DNA of 64,000 bases, taken from positions 84,856 to 148,855 of the forward strand of contig NZ_QOIN01000055.1 in NCBI RefSeq assembly GCF_003323715.1, written 5' to 3'. Positions 52,902 through 63,661 of the stretch are shown piece by piece (the stretch's first letter is position 1; every line of letters starts with the position of its first letter). The notes under the pieces were generated by a model that ran no database searches, was not told where the DNA came from, and saw only the letters and a program-made list of their open reading frames with translations. The position numbers and the translations under genes are program-made. This DNA is from Streptomyces diacarni (GTDB lineage Bacteria > Actinomycetota > Actinomycetes > Streptomycetales > Streptomycetaceae).

Positions 52902-53499
52902 GCGGGGTGGCAGAAAGGCCCCCGCCGAACCGGTCACGCTCAAGGTCCTGGTGGCGGGCGGATTCGGCGTCGGCAAGACCACCCTCGTGGGGGCGGTCAG
53001 CGAGATCAAGCCGCTCCGTACCGAGGAGACGCTGACCGAGGCCGGACGCCGGTTCGACGACACACAGGGGGTGGAGGCGAAGACCACGACGACGGTCGCC
53101 ATGGACTTCGGCCGCATCACCATCCACGACGAACTCGTGCTCTACCTGTTCGGCACGCCGGGACAGGACCGTTTCTGGTTCCTGTGGGACGAGCTGGCCA
53201 GCGGCGCGCTGGGCGCCGTGGTGCTCGCCGACACGCGGCGGCTGGAGGACAGCTTCGCGGCCATCGACTACTTCGAACGCCGCTCCATCCCCTTCACCGT
53301 CGCCGTCAACTGTTTCGACGGGGCCGAACGCTACCCCGCGGAGACCCTCAGGGAAGCGCTCGACCTCGACGGGGAGGTGCCGGTGATGCAGTGCGACGCG
53401 CGGCAGCGCGAGTCCGCGCGGGACGTGCTCATCTCCGTGGTGGAGCACGCCATGCACACGGCCGCGCAGCGCGCCGCGCACAGCCCCGCCGAGGCCTGA
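52882..53499 (+). CDS. cvnD: Conservon small GTPase CvnD
   Basis: Ras-like GTPase of 205 residues. The P-loop is GGFGVGKTT, switch I region includes TTTTVAMDFGRI, the G3 motif is FGTPGQDR (DxxG varied, usual in this family) and the guanine motif lies around VNCFDGAE. It ends the conservon; no gene follows on this strand before glpK comes in from the other side. ATG at 52882 has AGAGAGGTG upstream. Confidence 0.94.
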   Translation: MVFGRSKRGGRKAPAEPVTLKVLVAGGFGVGKTTLVGAVSEIKPLRTEETLTEAGRRFDDTQGVEAKTTTTVAMDFGRITIHDELVLYLFGTPGQDRFWFLWDELASGALGAVVLADTRRLEDSFAAIDYFERRSIPFTVAVNCFDGAERYPAETLREALDLDGEVPVMQCDARQRESARDVLISVVEHAMHTAAQRAAHSPAEA

Positions 53500-53582
53500 G
53501 CGGCCCAGTCGGTGCCGGCCCGGCGGCGTGCGCCGCGGAGCCGGCGGGGCGTGCGAAAGCGGCCCGGCGGGGCGGGTGCGCC

Positions 53583-55085
<1,503 letters not shown>

Positions 55086-55515
55086 GGTTGACGACCCCTC
55101 GTTCGGTGCGTTCGGACGTCGTGCTCAGAATGCGGCCTTACGCGGCAGCGCGCCGAAGCCCCGCCGATCGGTGCCCTACGGCCCCGCCGATCGGCGGCCC
55201 ACCCGCCGGTGACGGCTGCTCCACCCCGGCAGCGGCGGCGGCGCCCGCGGCGAGCGTGACGGCAGTGTTGAGCCCGGCCGAGAGGCAGTCAAGGTCGCTG
55301 ACACGACGGAGGCCGCGGCTCGTTGTGCGACGTGATCGTCGCGACTGTCACGGGCACGTCACCAGACCCTCACGTCCCCGTACGCGTACCCGATCATGCG
55401 AACCGCCCCCGCGGGAAGCACGTCCACACTGAACAAGAACGGTGGCACGGGACCGACGGGGGTGGTCCCGAGCCGCCGTTCCTCATTTCCCGGTTCCCTG
55501 GTAGATGAGGGGAGC
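55086..55515. other. Divergent intergenic region, glpK / VanX-like gene
   Basis: A 430-bp region without a convincing gene; it should hold both promoters. The clearest structure is the direct repeat at 55158-55194. Nothing else definite is seen. Confidence 0.5.
55158..55194. repeat. 14-bp direct repeat containing CCGATCGG
   Basis: GCCCCGCCGATCGG occurs at 55158-55171 and 55181-55194, 23 bp apart. Each copy ends in the palindrome CCGATCGG. It lies 70 to 110 bp upstream of glpK and could be an operator pair. Confidence 0.5.
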
Positions 55516-56391
55516 ATGAGACGCATCCGCACCGCACCCCGCATCCCCCTCCTGGCCGCAGCCGCGCTCCTCGCCCTCGCCGTGGCCCCGGCCCCCGCCG
55601 CGGCCCACCCAGCCACAGGCCACGACCACGGCCACGGCCACGGTGACCACGGCCTCCACGAACACGGCCACGGGGACGACCCCGAGGCGCCCAGGGAGTT
55701 CGTCGCCCTCCACGACGTCGCCCCCACCATCCGGCAGGAGATCCGCTACCACACCCCGCACAACTTCGTCGGCGAACCCATCGACGGCTACCGCGAACCG
55801 ATGTGCCTGGTCACCAAGGACACCGCGAAGGCCCTCGCCAAGGCGCAGCGCTCCCTCCTCCGGCGCGGCTACACCCTCAAGGTGTACGACTGCTACCGCC
55901 CGCAGCGCGCCGTCGACCACTTCGTCCGCTGGGCGCAGGACCTGGACGACGAGAAGATGAAGGCCGAGTTCTACCCCCGCGTCGAGAAGAACCGGCTGTT
56001 CGAGGACGGCTACATCGCCGAGAAGTCCGGGCACAGCCGCGGCAGCACCGTCGACCTCACCGTCGCCGAACTGCCGGCCGCACCCACCCGCCCCTACGTG
56101 CCGGGCGAGCCGCTGACGCCGTGCTACGCGCCCAAGGACGAACGGTTCCCCGACAACTCCGTCGACACGGGAACCGGCTTCGACTGCTTCGACACCCTCG
56201 CCCACACCGACGACCCCAGGATCACCGGCGAACAGCGCGCCCACCGGCAACTCCTCAAGACCACCCTGGAGCGGCAGGGCTTCACCAACCTCCCCGAGGA
56301 GTGGTGGCACTTCACCCACGAGCCGGAGACGTTCCCCGACACCTACTTCGACTTCCCCGTGGAACGCGGCTCACTGTCCTCGCGTCACTGA
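55516..56391 (+). CDS. Secreted M15 (VanX-like) D-Ala-D-Ala dipeptidase
   Basis: Exported zinc dipeptidase of 291 residues. A signal peptide (about 1-30, core LLAAAALLALAVAPAPAAA) is followed by a His-rich stretch at 31-54 with ten His residues. The catalytic domain has the Arg128-containing YRPQR, SGHSRGSTVDLT with zinc ligands His173 and Asp180, and EEWWH with catalytic Glu262 and ligand His265. It would cleave D-Ala-D-Ala or related dipeptides outside the membrane. No vanA or vanH is present, so a cell-wall recycling role is likelier than resistance. ATG at 55516 follows GAGGGGAGC. Confidence 0.92.
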   Translation: MRRIRTAPRIPLLAAAALLALAVAPAPAAAHPATGHDHGHGHGDHGLHEHGHGDDPEAPREFVALHDVAPTIRQEIRYHTPHNFVGEPIDGYREPMCLVTKDTAKALAKAQRSLLRRGYTLKVYDCYRPQRAVDHFVRWAQDLDDEKMKAEFYPRVEKNRLFEDGYIAEKSGHSRGSTVDLTVAELPAAPTRPYVPGEPLTPCYAPKDERFPDNSVDTGTGFDCFDTLAHTDDPRITGEQRAHRQLLKTTLERQGFTNLPEEWWHFTHEPETFPDTYFDFPVERGSLSSRH

Positions 56392-56407
56392 ACGTCATGA
56401 CGCGCCC

Positions 56408-56460
56408 GGCGCGGGGTGCCGCCGCCCGGCCCCTCATCCGCAGCGGCAACACCCCGCGCC
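56408..56460. terminator. Hairpin between convergent VanX-like and GH31 genes
   Basis: Perfect 11-bp arms (56408-56418 with 56450-56460) enclose 31 bases with a weaker inner GCCGC/GCGGC pairing. It lies between the two stop codons. Confidence 0.6.
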
Positions 56461-56464
56461 GCCG

Positions 56465-58883
56465 TCACCTGACCCGCACCGCGTACCCCACCTCACCGCC
56501 GCCCTCCCGCTCGACCACCACGGCCCCTCCGCGGTCCGCCCGCACCGTGAACCGTTCGGCCCGCGGACGCTGTCGGCCCTCGCCCGGGTCGGGGATCAGC
56601 AGCCCGCCGCCGGTGCGCCCCGGGGCGGGCGGCCACACCTCCAGCTCCGTCTCCCCGCCCTGTGACCGCACCGGTACCGCCGTACCGGCGCGGGCCAGTA
56701 CCGGCACCCGGTCCAACGGCGCCGCCACCCGCACCGTCGCCGGCCCCTCGAAAGGCCGAGCCGTGGCCGTGTCGTACCAGCGGCCCGCGGGAAGCCGGAC
56801 GGCACGCTCCCGCACCCCGGGCTCCAGCACCGGCGCCACCAGCAGCGCGTCCCCCAGCAGGAACGCGTCCTCGCAGTCCCGCAGCCGGCGGTCCCGCGGA
56901 TGCTGCCACCACACGGGACGCACATACGGCGCACCCGTGCGGTGCGCGAGCTGAGCGAGCGTCATCAGATAAGGAGCCAACCGCTCGCGCGCCGCCAACG
57001 CCGCCCGCACGTGTTCCAGCACCCGCGGGCAGGACTCCCACGGCTCCCCTCGAGCCTCCTTGGCGGCCCGCGTGCGCAAGAGCGGCAGATACGCGCCCAA
57101 CTGGAGCCCCCGCAGATACAGCTCGGGCGACACCTGTGCCGCCGCCTCACCGATGTCGGGCCCCGCGTACGGCATCCCGCACAGACCGAGCCCCAGCACC
57201 AGCGACAGCGCCGCCCGCAGCCCCTCCCAGCCGCCGGTGGCACCGCCCGTCGCGGACCCGCCGTACCGCTGCATCCCCGCCCAGCCGGAACGCGAGACCA
57301 GGAAGGGACGCTCCTCGGGCCGCAGTTCCCGCAGCCCCGCGCAGGCGGCCTCGGCCATCGCCAGCGCGTAGACGTTGTGGGCCTCCCTGTGGTCGCCGCC
57401 CCGGCCCTCCAGAGCGTGGCGCGCGGACAGCGGCAGCGTAGGGTCGCCGAAGGCACACAGCGAGAAGGGCTCGTCCCCGGTGTGCCACACCCCGGCGAAC
57501 CCCTGCTCCAGCCGCTCCGCGTACAGCGCACCCCACCACTTGCGCACCCGCCGGTCCGTGAAGTCGGGGAAGACCGCCTCGCCTCCGTGCGCCCCTCCGA
57601 GCACCACACGGCCCCCCGCCTCCCGTACGAACACGTCGGCCGCGCGTCCGCTCTCGAAGACCGGGTCGCCCGCCCGTGCCCGCACCGCGGGCCCGACCGA
57701 CGACACCAGACGCACCCCGGCGGCCGACGCCCCTGGCGCCCGCGCGCCCGCGCCAGGGACGTCGCCCCCGGTGGAGCCGCGGCCGTCGGAGGGGAACTCC
57801 TCGACGTGCAGCGCACGCAACGGCAGCCCGAGCGCGCGGCGCCCCTCGGCCACCCGCGCCGGCCGCTGCGCGTCGCCGGCCGCACCGAGCGCGTGCTGGT
57901 ACCCCAGCGCCCAGCCGGGCGGCACCGCCGGGGCGCCCGTCAGCGCGGCCCAGCCGTGTAGCACGCGGGAGGGCGCGCCGGCCACGGCCCAGTACCGCAG
58001 CGGACCGCCCGACATCCGCACCTCGCACCGCCCGGGACGGTCGTGCCCCGAGCCCAGCCCCTCAGCGCCCTCCCGCAGGTCCACCCGCCCGTCCCAGGAG
58101 TTGTCGTGGAAGACGAGGAGCGTGCCCGCGTCCGCCACGCTCACCAGCACCGGCATCGCCACCGACAGGGGACGGGACGCGAGGCCCACGAGGCCTCTCT
58201 TTGTGCCCGTCAGGCCGGGGGCGGAGCCCGACCGGTCGGGTGCGGCGTGCCGCGGTCCCGGTGCGGTGTTCCACAGGCGGTACGAGCGAGAGCGCAGCCG
58301 GGGCCCGTCGACCTGACCACCCAGCCCGAAGAACCGGGCGTCCGCCGGCAGTTCGGAGCGTTGCAGCCACCGCGGCCCCGCCGCCGCGCCCGCCCCCGGG
58401 GTCGGCGCCCGCCGCGCCCGCCTCCTCCCACCACCGGGGCGGATGGTCGCGGCGCAGCAGCGCGCCACCCGGCGTACGCACCTCCACAGCGCCCAGCCGC
58501 GAGACCGTCACCAGCATCCGCTCGGACACCACCCGCCAGCCGCCGTCCTTGTCCGGCTCCAGACGCGCCCGCTCGTCGGCCGCGGGAGCGGCCCCCGCCA
58601 GCGCGTACGACGGCTCAGGATCGGCACCGTCCCAGCCGACGAACACCGCGCCCGCCACCGTCACCCGCACACACAGCACCGACCGCGCGAAACGGACCGT
58701 CCCTCCGCCGGGGCCCGGCTCGGCACCCGTCGCCTCACCCGGGGTGCGCGCCCGCTCGGCCCGCTGCTGCCGCGGCAACCCCACCGCGTCGGCGCGCCGC
58801 CTGCGCCACGCCGCCCGCCACGACCCCACCCCCCGGCCCCTGCCACCCACCGTCACCGACCGCACCAGGTCACGCGCGTCCAT
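56465..58883 (-). pseudogene. Frameshifted glycoside hydrolase family 31 gene
   Basis: GH31-type sequence spread over two frames. From ATG 58883 the first frame gives an N-terminal GH31 beta-domain (RVVSERMLVTVSRLGAVEVR, HPPRWWEEAG) to about 58420. From about 58380 a second frame carries on (PRWLQRSELPADARFFGLGG, then the barrel) to the stop at 56465. The 2419-bp span is one base off a multiple of three. The frame changes in a G/C-only run, so a sequencing error is possible. In the barrel the usual nucleophile motif (W-x-D-M-N-E-P) is GVWHTGDEP, with Thr for Asp, and the acid/base GD is GG. Even if read through it should not be a normal glycosidase. Confidence 0.7.
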
Positions 58884-59075
58884 GCTGCTCAGCCTGCCAC
58901 CGAAGCAGCGCCGCGTCAGCGCTGTTCAGCGGGCGTTCACCCGCTGGTCACCAGGGCCTCCGCACACTCCACACAGCCCGGGTGTGTGACTCTTGCCCTG
59001 GCACAACCTGTGATCACATGGCATCGTCCCGGCCGGAAGACGCGACGACGCGTACACACGCCAGGGAGCCGCACC

Positions 59076-61097
59076 ATGACCGCAGCGCACAGCGACAGCA
59101 GTACCTCGCACCCCTCCGCACCGGAGGCGCTCTGGCGGCCCGATCCCGCCGGCTTCCCCACGGCACGCCTCACCCGGTTCCAGAGCTGGGCCGCACAGCA
59201 CCACGGCGCCCCCCAGCCCGACCCCGACGACCCCGTCGCCTCCTACGCCGCACTCCACAGCTGGTCCACCGCACACCTGGCCACCTTCTGGTCCGCCTTC
59301 GCCGACTGGTGCGACGTCCGTTTCAGCACGCCCTACGAGACCGTACTGGCCGACGCCACCATGCCCGGCGCCCAGTGGTTCCCCGGCGCCACCCTCAACT
59401 ACGCCGAGCACGCGCTGCGCCATGCCGAGGACCCCGCACGCGCCGACGAGCCCGCCCTGCTGCACGTCGACGAGACCCACGAACCGGTCCCCCTCAGCTG
59501 GCGCGAACTGCGTGCCCAGGTCGCCTCCCTCGCCCATGAGCTGCGCCGCCTCGGCGTCCGCCCGGGGGACCGCGTCAGCGGCTACCTCCCCAACATCCCG
59601 CAGGCCGCCGTCGCCCTCCTGGCCACCGCGGCCGTCGGCGGCGTGTGGACCTCCTGCGCCCCCGACTTCGGCGCCCGCAGCGTCCTCGACCGCTTCCAGC
59701 AGGTCGAGCCCACCGTCCTGTTCACCGTCGACGGCTACCGCTACGGCGGCAAGGAACACGACCGCCGCGAGACGGTCGCCGAGCTCCGCGCCGAACTGCC
59801 CACCCTCCGCGCCGTCGTCCACGTCCCCCTGCTCGAGACGCCCGCGCCCGAGGGCGCACTGGAATGGGCCGAGCTCACCTCGCTCGACGTCGAACCCGAG
59901 TTCGAGCAGGTTCTTTTCGAACACCCGCTGTGGGTCCTCTACTCCTCGGGCACCACAGGACTGCCCAAAGCCATCGTCCAGTCCCAGGGCGGCATCCTTC
60001 TCGAACACCTCAAACAGCTCACCCTGCACAACGACATGGGGGCGGGCGACCGCTTCTTCTGGTTCACCTCCACCGGCTGGATGATGTGGAACCTGCTGGT
60101 CTCGGGCCTGCTCACCGGCGCCACCGTCGTCACCTACGACGGCAGCCCCGGCTACCCCGACACCGCCGCCCAGTGGCGCGTCGTCGAACGCACCGGCACC
60201 ACCATCTACGGCACCTCCGCCGCCTACGTCATGGCCTGCCGCAAGGCCGGCGCCCACCCCGGGCGCGACCTCGACCTCTCCAAGGTCAAGTGCGTCGCCA
60301 CCACCGGCTCCCCACTGCCGCCCGACGGCTTCCGCTGGATCCACGACGAGGTCTCGCCCGACATGTGGATCGCCTCCGTCAGCGGCGGCACCGATGTGTG
60401 CAGCTGCTTCGCCGGCGCCGTCCCCACCCTCCCGGTGTACACCGGAGAACTCCAGGCACCCTCACTGGCCGTCGACCTCGCCGCCTGGGACCCCCACGGC
60501 ACGCCACTCCTCGACGAGGTCGGCGAACTCGTCGTCACCCGGCCGATGCCCTCGATGCCCGTCCGCTTCTGGAACGACCCCGACGGCTCCCGCTACCACG
60601 ACAGCTACTTCGACGTGTACCCCGGCATCTGGCGCCACGGCGACTGGATCACCCTGACGAGCCGCAACACCGTCGTCATCCACGGACGCTCCGACTCCAC
60701 CCTCAACCGGCAGGGCGTCCGCATGGGCTCCGCGGACATCTACGAGGCCGTCGAACGCCTCCCCGAGATCCGCGAGTCCCTCGTCCTCGGCGTCGAACAG
60801 CCCGACGGCGGCTACTGGATGCCCCTTTTCGTGCACCTGGCCGACGGCGCCGTCCTCGACGAGGTACTCCGCGACAGCATCAAACAGACCCTGCGCAAGA
60901 ACCTCTCGCCCCGCCACGTGCCCGACGAGATCATCGAGATCCCCGCCGTCCCCCACACCCTCACCGGCAAACGCCTCGAAGTCCCCGTCAAACGCCTCCT
61001 CCAGGGCACCGCCATGGAGAAAGCCGTCAACCCCGGCTCCGTCGACAACGCCGAACTGCTCGACTTCTACGCCCAGCTCGCCCGCGACCGCACCTGA
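59076..61097 (+). CDS. aacS: Acetoacetyl-CoA synthetase
   Basis: ATP-dependent ligase of 673 residues that makes acetoacetyl-CoA from acetoacetate. The long N-terminal part (WAAQHHGAP, FPGATLNYAEHAL) is typical of the acetoacetyl-CoA synthetase branch. The P-loop is LYSSGTTGLPKAIVQS; FWFTSTGWMMWNLLVSGLL, TTGSPLPPDGFRWIHDEV and SGGTDVCSCF are family landmarks, and HTLTGKRLEVPVKRLL holds the catalytic lysine. ATG at 59076 follows CAGGGAG. Divergent from the GH31 gene; a strong terminator follows. It allows use of ketone bodies. Confidence 0.93.
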   Translation: MTAAHSDSSTSHPSAPEALWRPDPAGFPTARLTRFQSWAAQHHGAPQPDPDDPVASYAALHSWSTAHLATFWSAFADWCDVRFSTPYETVLADATMPGAQWFPGATLNYAEHALRHAEDPARADEPALLHVDETHEPVPLSWRELRAQVASLAHELRRLGVRPGDRVSGYLPNIPQAAVALLATAAVGGVWTSCAPDFGARSVLDRFQQVEPTVLFTVDGYRYGGKEHDRRETVAELRAELPTLRAVVHVPLLETPAPEGALEWAELTSLDVEPEFEQVLFEHPLWVLYSSGTTGLPKAIVQSQGGILLEHLKQLTLHNDMGAGDRFFWFTSTGWMMWNLLVSGLLTGATVVTYDGSPGYPDTAAQWRVVERTGTTIYGTSAAYVMACRKAGAHPGRDLDLSKVKCVATTGSPLPPDGFRWIHDEVSPDMWIASVSGGTDVCSCFAGAVPTLPVYTGELQAPSLAVDLAAWDPHGTPLLDEVGELVVTRPMPSMPVRFWNDPDGSRYHDSYFDVYPGIWRHGDWITLTSRNTVVIHGRSDSTLNRQGVRMGSADIYEAVERLPEIRESLVLGVEQPDGGYWMPLFVHLADGAVLDEVLRDSIKQTLRKNLSPRHVPDEIIEIPAVPHTLTGKRLEVPVKRLLQGTAMEKAVNPGSVDNAELLDFYAQLARDRT

Positions 61098-61100
61098 AGC

Positions 61101-61162
61101 GCTGACACGACGAGGAGGGCCGCCCCGCGACAGCGCGGGGCGGCCCTCCTCGTCGTGTCAGC
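61101..61162. terminator. 29-bp perfect hairpin, bidirectional terminator
   Basis: Arms 61101-61129 and 61134-61162 are perfectly complementary over 29 bp with a 4-nt loop (ACAG). It stands between the convergent stops of aacS and ptsI. Length and perfection are exceptional in the window. Confidence 0.9.
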
Positions 61163-61171
61163 CTCGTGACG

Positions 61172-62842
61172 TCACTCCCCGGACAGCACCCCCTGCGCCG
61201 CCGCACGCGCCTCCGGGCCGCTCTCCGCCGCCCGCGCCGCGGCCGCTGCACGCTCACACTGCGCCAGCGTGTGCTTGGCGAGCTGCGCCCGCACGAACGG
61301 GATCGCCGACGAACCCATCGACAGGCTCGTCACCCCCAGCCCCGTCAGCACACAGGCCAGCAGCGGATCCGAGGCCGCCTCGCCGCAGACACCGCAGCTC
61401 TTGCCCTCCGCCGCGGCAGCGTCCGCCGCCGTCGCCACCAGGTCCAGCAGCGCGGGCTGCCACGGATCCTGCAACCGTGAGAGCGCACCCACCTGACGGT
61501 CGGCGGCGAACGTGTACTGCGCCAGATCGTTCGTCCCCAGCGACAGGAACTCCACCTCCTGGAGCACCGAACGCGCCCGCAGCGCCGCCGAGGGAATCTC
61601 CACCATCGCGCCGAACTTCGCGCTCAACCCCGCCTCGCGGCACGCCTCGGCGAACGCCCGGGCATCCGACCGGTCCGCCACCATCGGCGCCATGACCTCG
61701 AGGTAGACGGGCAGCCCCTCGGCCGCCACGGCCAGCGCCCGCAGCTGCCCCTGCAGCACCTCGGGGTGGTCCAGCAGCGTCCGCAGACCGCGCACGCCCA
61801 ACGCCGGGTTCGGCTCGTCGGCGGGCGTGAGGAAGTCCAGCGGCTTGTCGGCCCCGGCGTCCAGCACCCGCACCACGACGCGCCCCTCCGGGAACGCCTC
61901 CAGCACCTGCCGGTACGCCTCGGTCTGCTTCTCCTGCGAAGGAGCCCGCTCGCTGTCGTCCAGGAACAGGAACTCCGTACGGAACAGCCCCACACCCTCC
62001 GCGCCGGCCTCCACGGCCGCCGGCACATCGGCAGGACCGCCCACGTTCGCCAACAGCGGCACCTTGTGCCCGTCCGACGTCGCGCCGGGGCCCTTGGCGG
62101 CCTCCACGGCCGCCTTGCGCTCCTCGGCGTCCCGCGCGAGCGCCTCCCGCTCCGCCTCCGTCGGGTTCACCGCCACCTCACCGGTACTGCCGTCCACCGC
62201 GACGACCGTGCCCTCGGCCAGCTCACCCGCGCCCGGCAGCGCCACCACGGCCGGCACCCCCAGCGCCCGCGCGAGAATCGCGCTGTGACTGGTCGGGCCG
62301 CCCTCCTCGGTCACGAAACCGAGCACCAGAGCCGGGTCGAGCAGCGCGGTGTCCGCGGGCGCCAGGTCCCGCGCGATCAGCACGTAGGGCCGGTCGCTGT
62401 CCGGTACACCCGGCATCGGCACGCCCAGCAGCCGGGCGACGATGCGGTTGCGCACGTCGTCCAGGTCGGCCACCCGGCCCGCCAGGTAGTCGCCCGCCTG
62501 CGCCAGCAGCGCCCGGTAGGCGGCGAAGGCGTCGTAGACCGCCCGCTCGGCCGTACTGCCCACGGCGATCCGCCGCTCGACATCGGCCATCAGCTCCGGG
62601 TCCTGCGCCATCATGGCCTGTGCCTCCAGCACGGCCTGCGCCTCACCACCCGCCAGGTTGCCCCGCGCGAGCAGATCAGCGGCGACGGCCTCCACGGCCT
62701 GCCGCGCCCGCTGCTGTTCACGCGGCGCCTCGTCGGCCGCGATCTGCTTGGCCGGGGGCTCCAGCACGGCCGTACCCATGTGCCGCGCCTCGCCGATCGC
62801 CACGCCGTGGCTCACGCCCACGCCTCGAAGCGTTGTGTCCAT
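61172..62842 (-). CDS. ptsI: Phosphoenolpyruvate-protein phosphotransferase (PTS enzyme I)
   Basis: PTS enzyme I of 556 residues, cytosolic, moves phosphate from PEP to HPr. The active-site histidine is His186 in GGPTSHSAILARALGVP. The C-terminal PEP-binding barrel has RTEFLFLDDSERAPSQEKQ, VRVLDAGADKPLDFL, SLGTNDLAQYTFAADR and the Cys of GKSCGVCGEAA. Start ATG 62842 with CGGAGACGGG upstream. It lies downstream of crr on the same strand, and the two probably form an operon. ptsH is not in the window. Confidence 0.96.
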   Translation of the reverse strand: MDTTLRGVGVSHGVAIGEARHMGTAVLEPPAKQIAADEAPREQQRARQAVEAVAADLLARGNLAGGEAQAVLEAQAMMAQDPELMADVERRIAVGSTAERAVYDAFAAYRALLAQAGDYLAGRVADLDDVRNRIVARLLGVPMPGVPDSDRPYVLIARDLAPADTALLDPALVLGFVTEEGGPTSHSAILARALGVPAVVALPGAGELAEGTVVAVDGSTGEVAVNPTEAEREALARDAEERKAAVEAAKGPGATSDGHKVPLLANVGGPADVPAAVEAGAEGVGLFRTEFLFLDDSERAPSQEKQTEAYRQVLEAFPEGRVVVRVLDAGADKPLDFLTPADEPNPALGVRGLRTLLDHPEVLQGQLRALAVAAEGLPVYLEVMAPMVADRSDARAFAEACREAGLSAKFGAMVEIPSAALRARSVLQEVEFLSLGTNDLAQYTFAADRQVGALSRLQDPWQPALLDLVATAADAAAAEGKSCGVCGEAASDPLLACVLTGLGVTSLSMGSSAIPFVRAQLAKHTLAQCERAAAAARAAESGPEARAAAQGVLSGE

Positions 62843-62998
62843 CTCACCCGTCTCCGGTCAGCGGCGGCACCACACCACCGCGGTCGTACTGCGCCCGGCC
62901 CGCGCACGCGTGGAAAGACGGGAAAGCGGACTTCCCGACGGGAGCGGACTCCCTGTGCCACGTGGCGTTCGGAAGGGGGACAGGGCCGGGCCCGTGCG

Positions 62999-63448
62999 TC
63001 AGCTCCAGCCGAAGAGCGTCTGTCCCCGCTCCACGTCGCCGTCCTCCACCAGCTCACCGAGCGCCTCGGCGGTGGCCTCCAACGCGATCACCGGCGAGAT
63101 GGGGGACTTCCCCTTCTCCGCCACGGCCGCCGGGTCCCAGCGCACCATGGGCTGCCCCCGGGTGACGGTGTCCCCCTTGGCGGCCAGCAACTCGAAGCCC
63201 TCTCCGTTCAGCTGCACCGTGTCGATGCCCAGGTGCGTCAGCACCCCGTGCCCCTCGGAGTCCACGACCACGAACGCGTGCGGGTGCAGCGAAACCACCA
63301 CGCCGTCCACGGGCGCCACCGCCTCGGTGGGCTCGCGCACGGGGTCGACGGCGGTGCCGGGGCCCACCATCGCCCCGGAGAACACCGGATCCGGCACGGC
63401 AGCCAAACCGATGGCACGTCCGGTCAGCGGGGACGACACGGTGGTCAT
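62999..63448 (-). CDS. crr: PTS glucose-type EIIA component
   Basis: EIIA-Glc-type phosphocarrier of 149 residues. SSPLTGRAIGLAAVPDPVFS is the family N-terminus; LHPHAF (His57) and VLTHLGIDTVQL (His72, phosphorylated) are the two active-site histidines with the usual 15-residue spacing. It takes phosphate from HPr and gives it to membrane EIIBC. ATG at 63448 has GGAGG seven bases upstream; a longer frame to 63511 lacks a site. First gene of crr-ptsI, divergent from the rrn leader. Confidence 0.95.
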   Translation of the reverse strand: MTTVSSPLTGRAIGLAAVPDPVFSGAMVGPGTAVDPVREPTEAVAPVDGVVVSLHPHAFVVVDSEGHGVLTHLGIDTVQLNGEGFELLAAKGDTVTRGQPMVRWDPAAVAEKGKSPISPVIALEATAEALGELVEDGDVERGQTLFGWS

Positions 63449-63661
63449 GAGAGGCCTCCAAGGGGCGGAGTTTCGGTCAGCCACCGTCGCTACCTGTCCA
63501 GGACGGCGCACCGTTCAGAAGCGTAAGTCATAGGAACAGGTGATTCCGTCCGAGCACACAGGCGCGCCGTCACCTGCTGTTTTGCGGTGATCGCACAGCG
63601 TTCGGAGCAGCTTCGGAACAGCTTGCGAGCGAGTGTGCGGCGGTGAGCCCGCGAAACCGAT
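63449..63661. other. crr upstream region
   Basis: Together with the rrn region to the right this is a 552-bp stretch without a protein gene. The left part should hold the crr promoter on the minus strand; no clear operator is seen. Small open frames here are not protein-like. Confidence 0.5.

Noticed and set aside
48446..53582. A jetD-type nuclease gene completing a Wadjet system
   Set aside because: Only the antisense membrane protein and the cvnABCD genes are found downstream, and the GntR gene upstream.
55516..56391. Vancomycin-resistance vanX
   Set aside because: It has a signal peptide and no vanH/vanA neighbours; resistance VanX is cytosolic.
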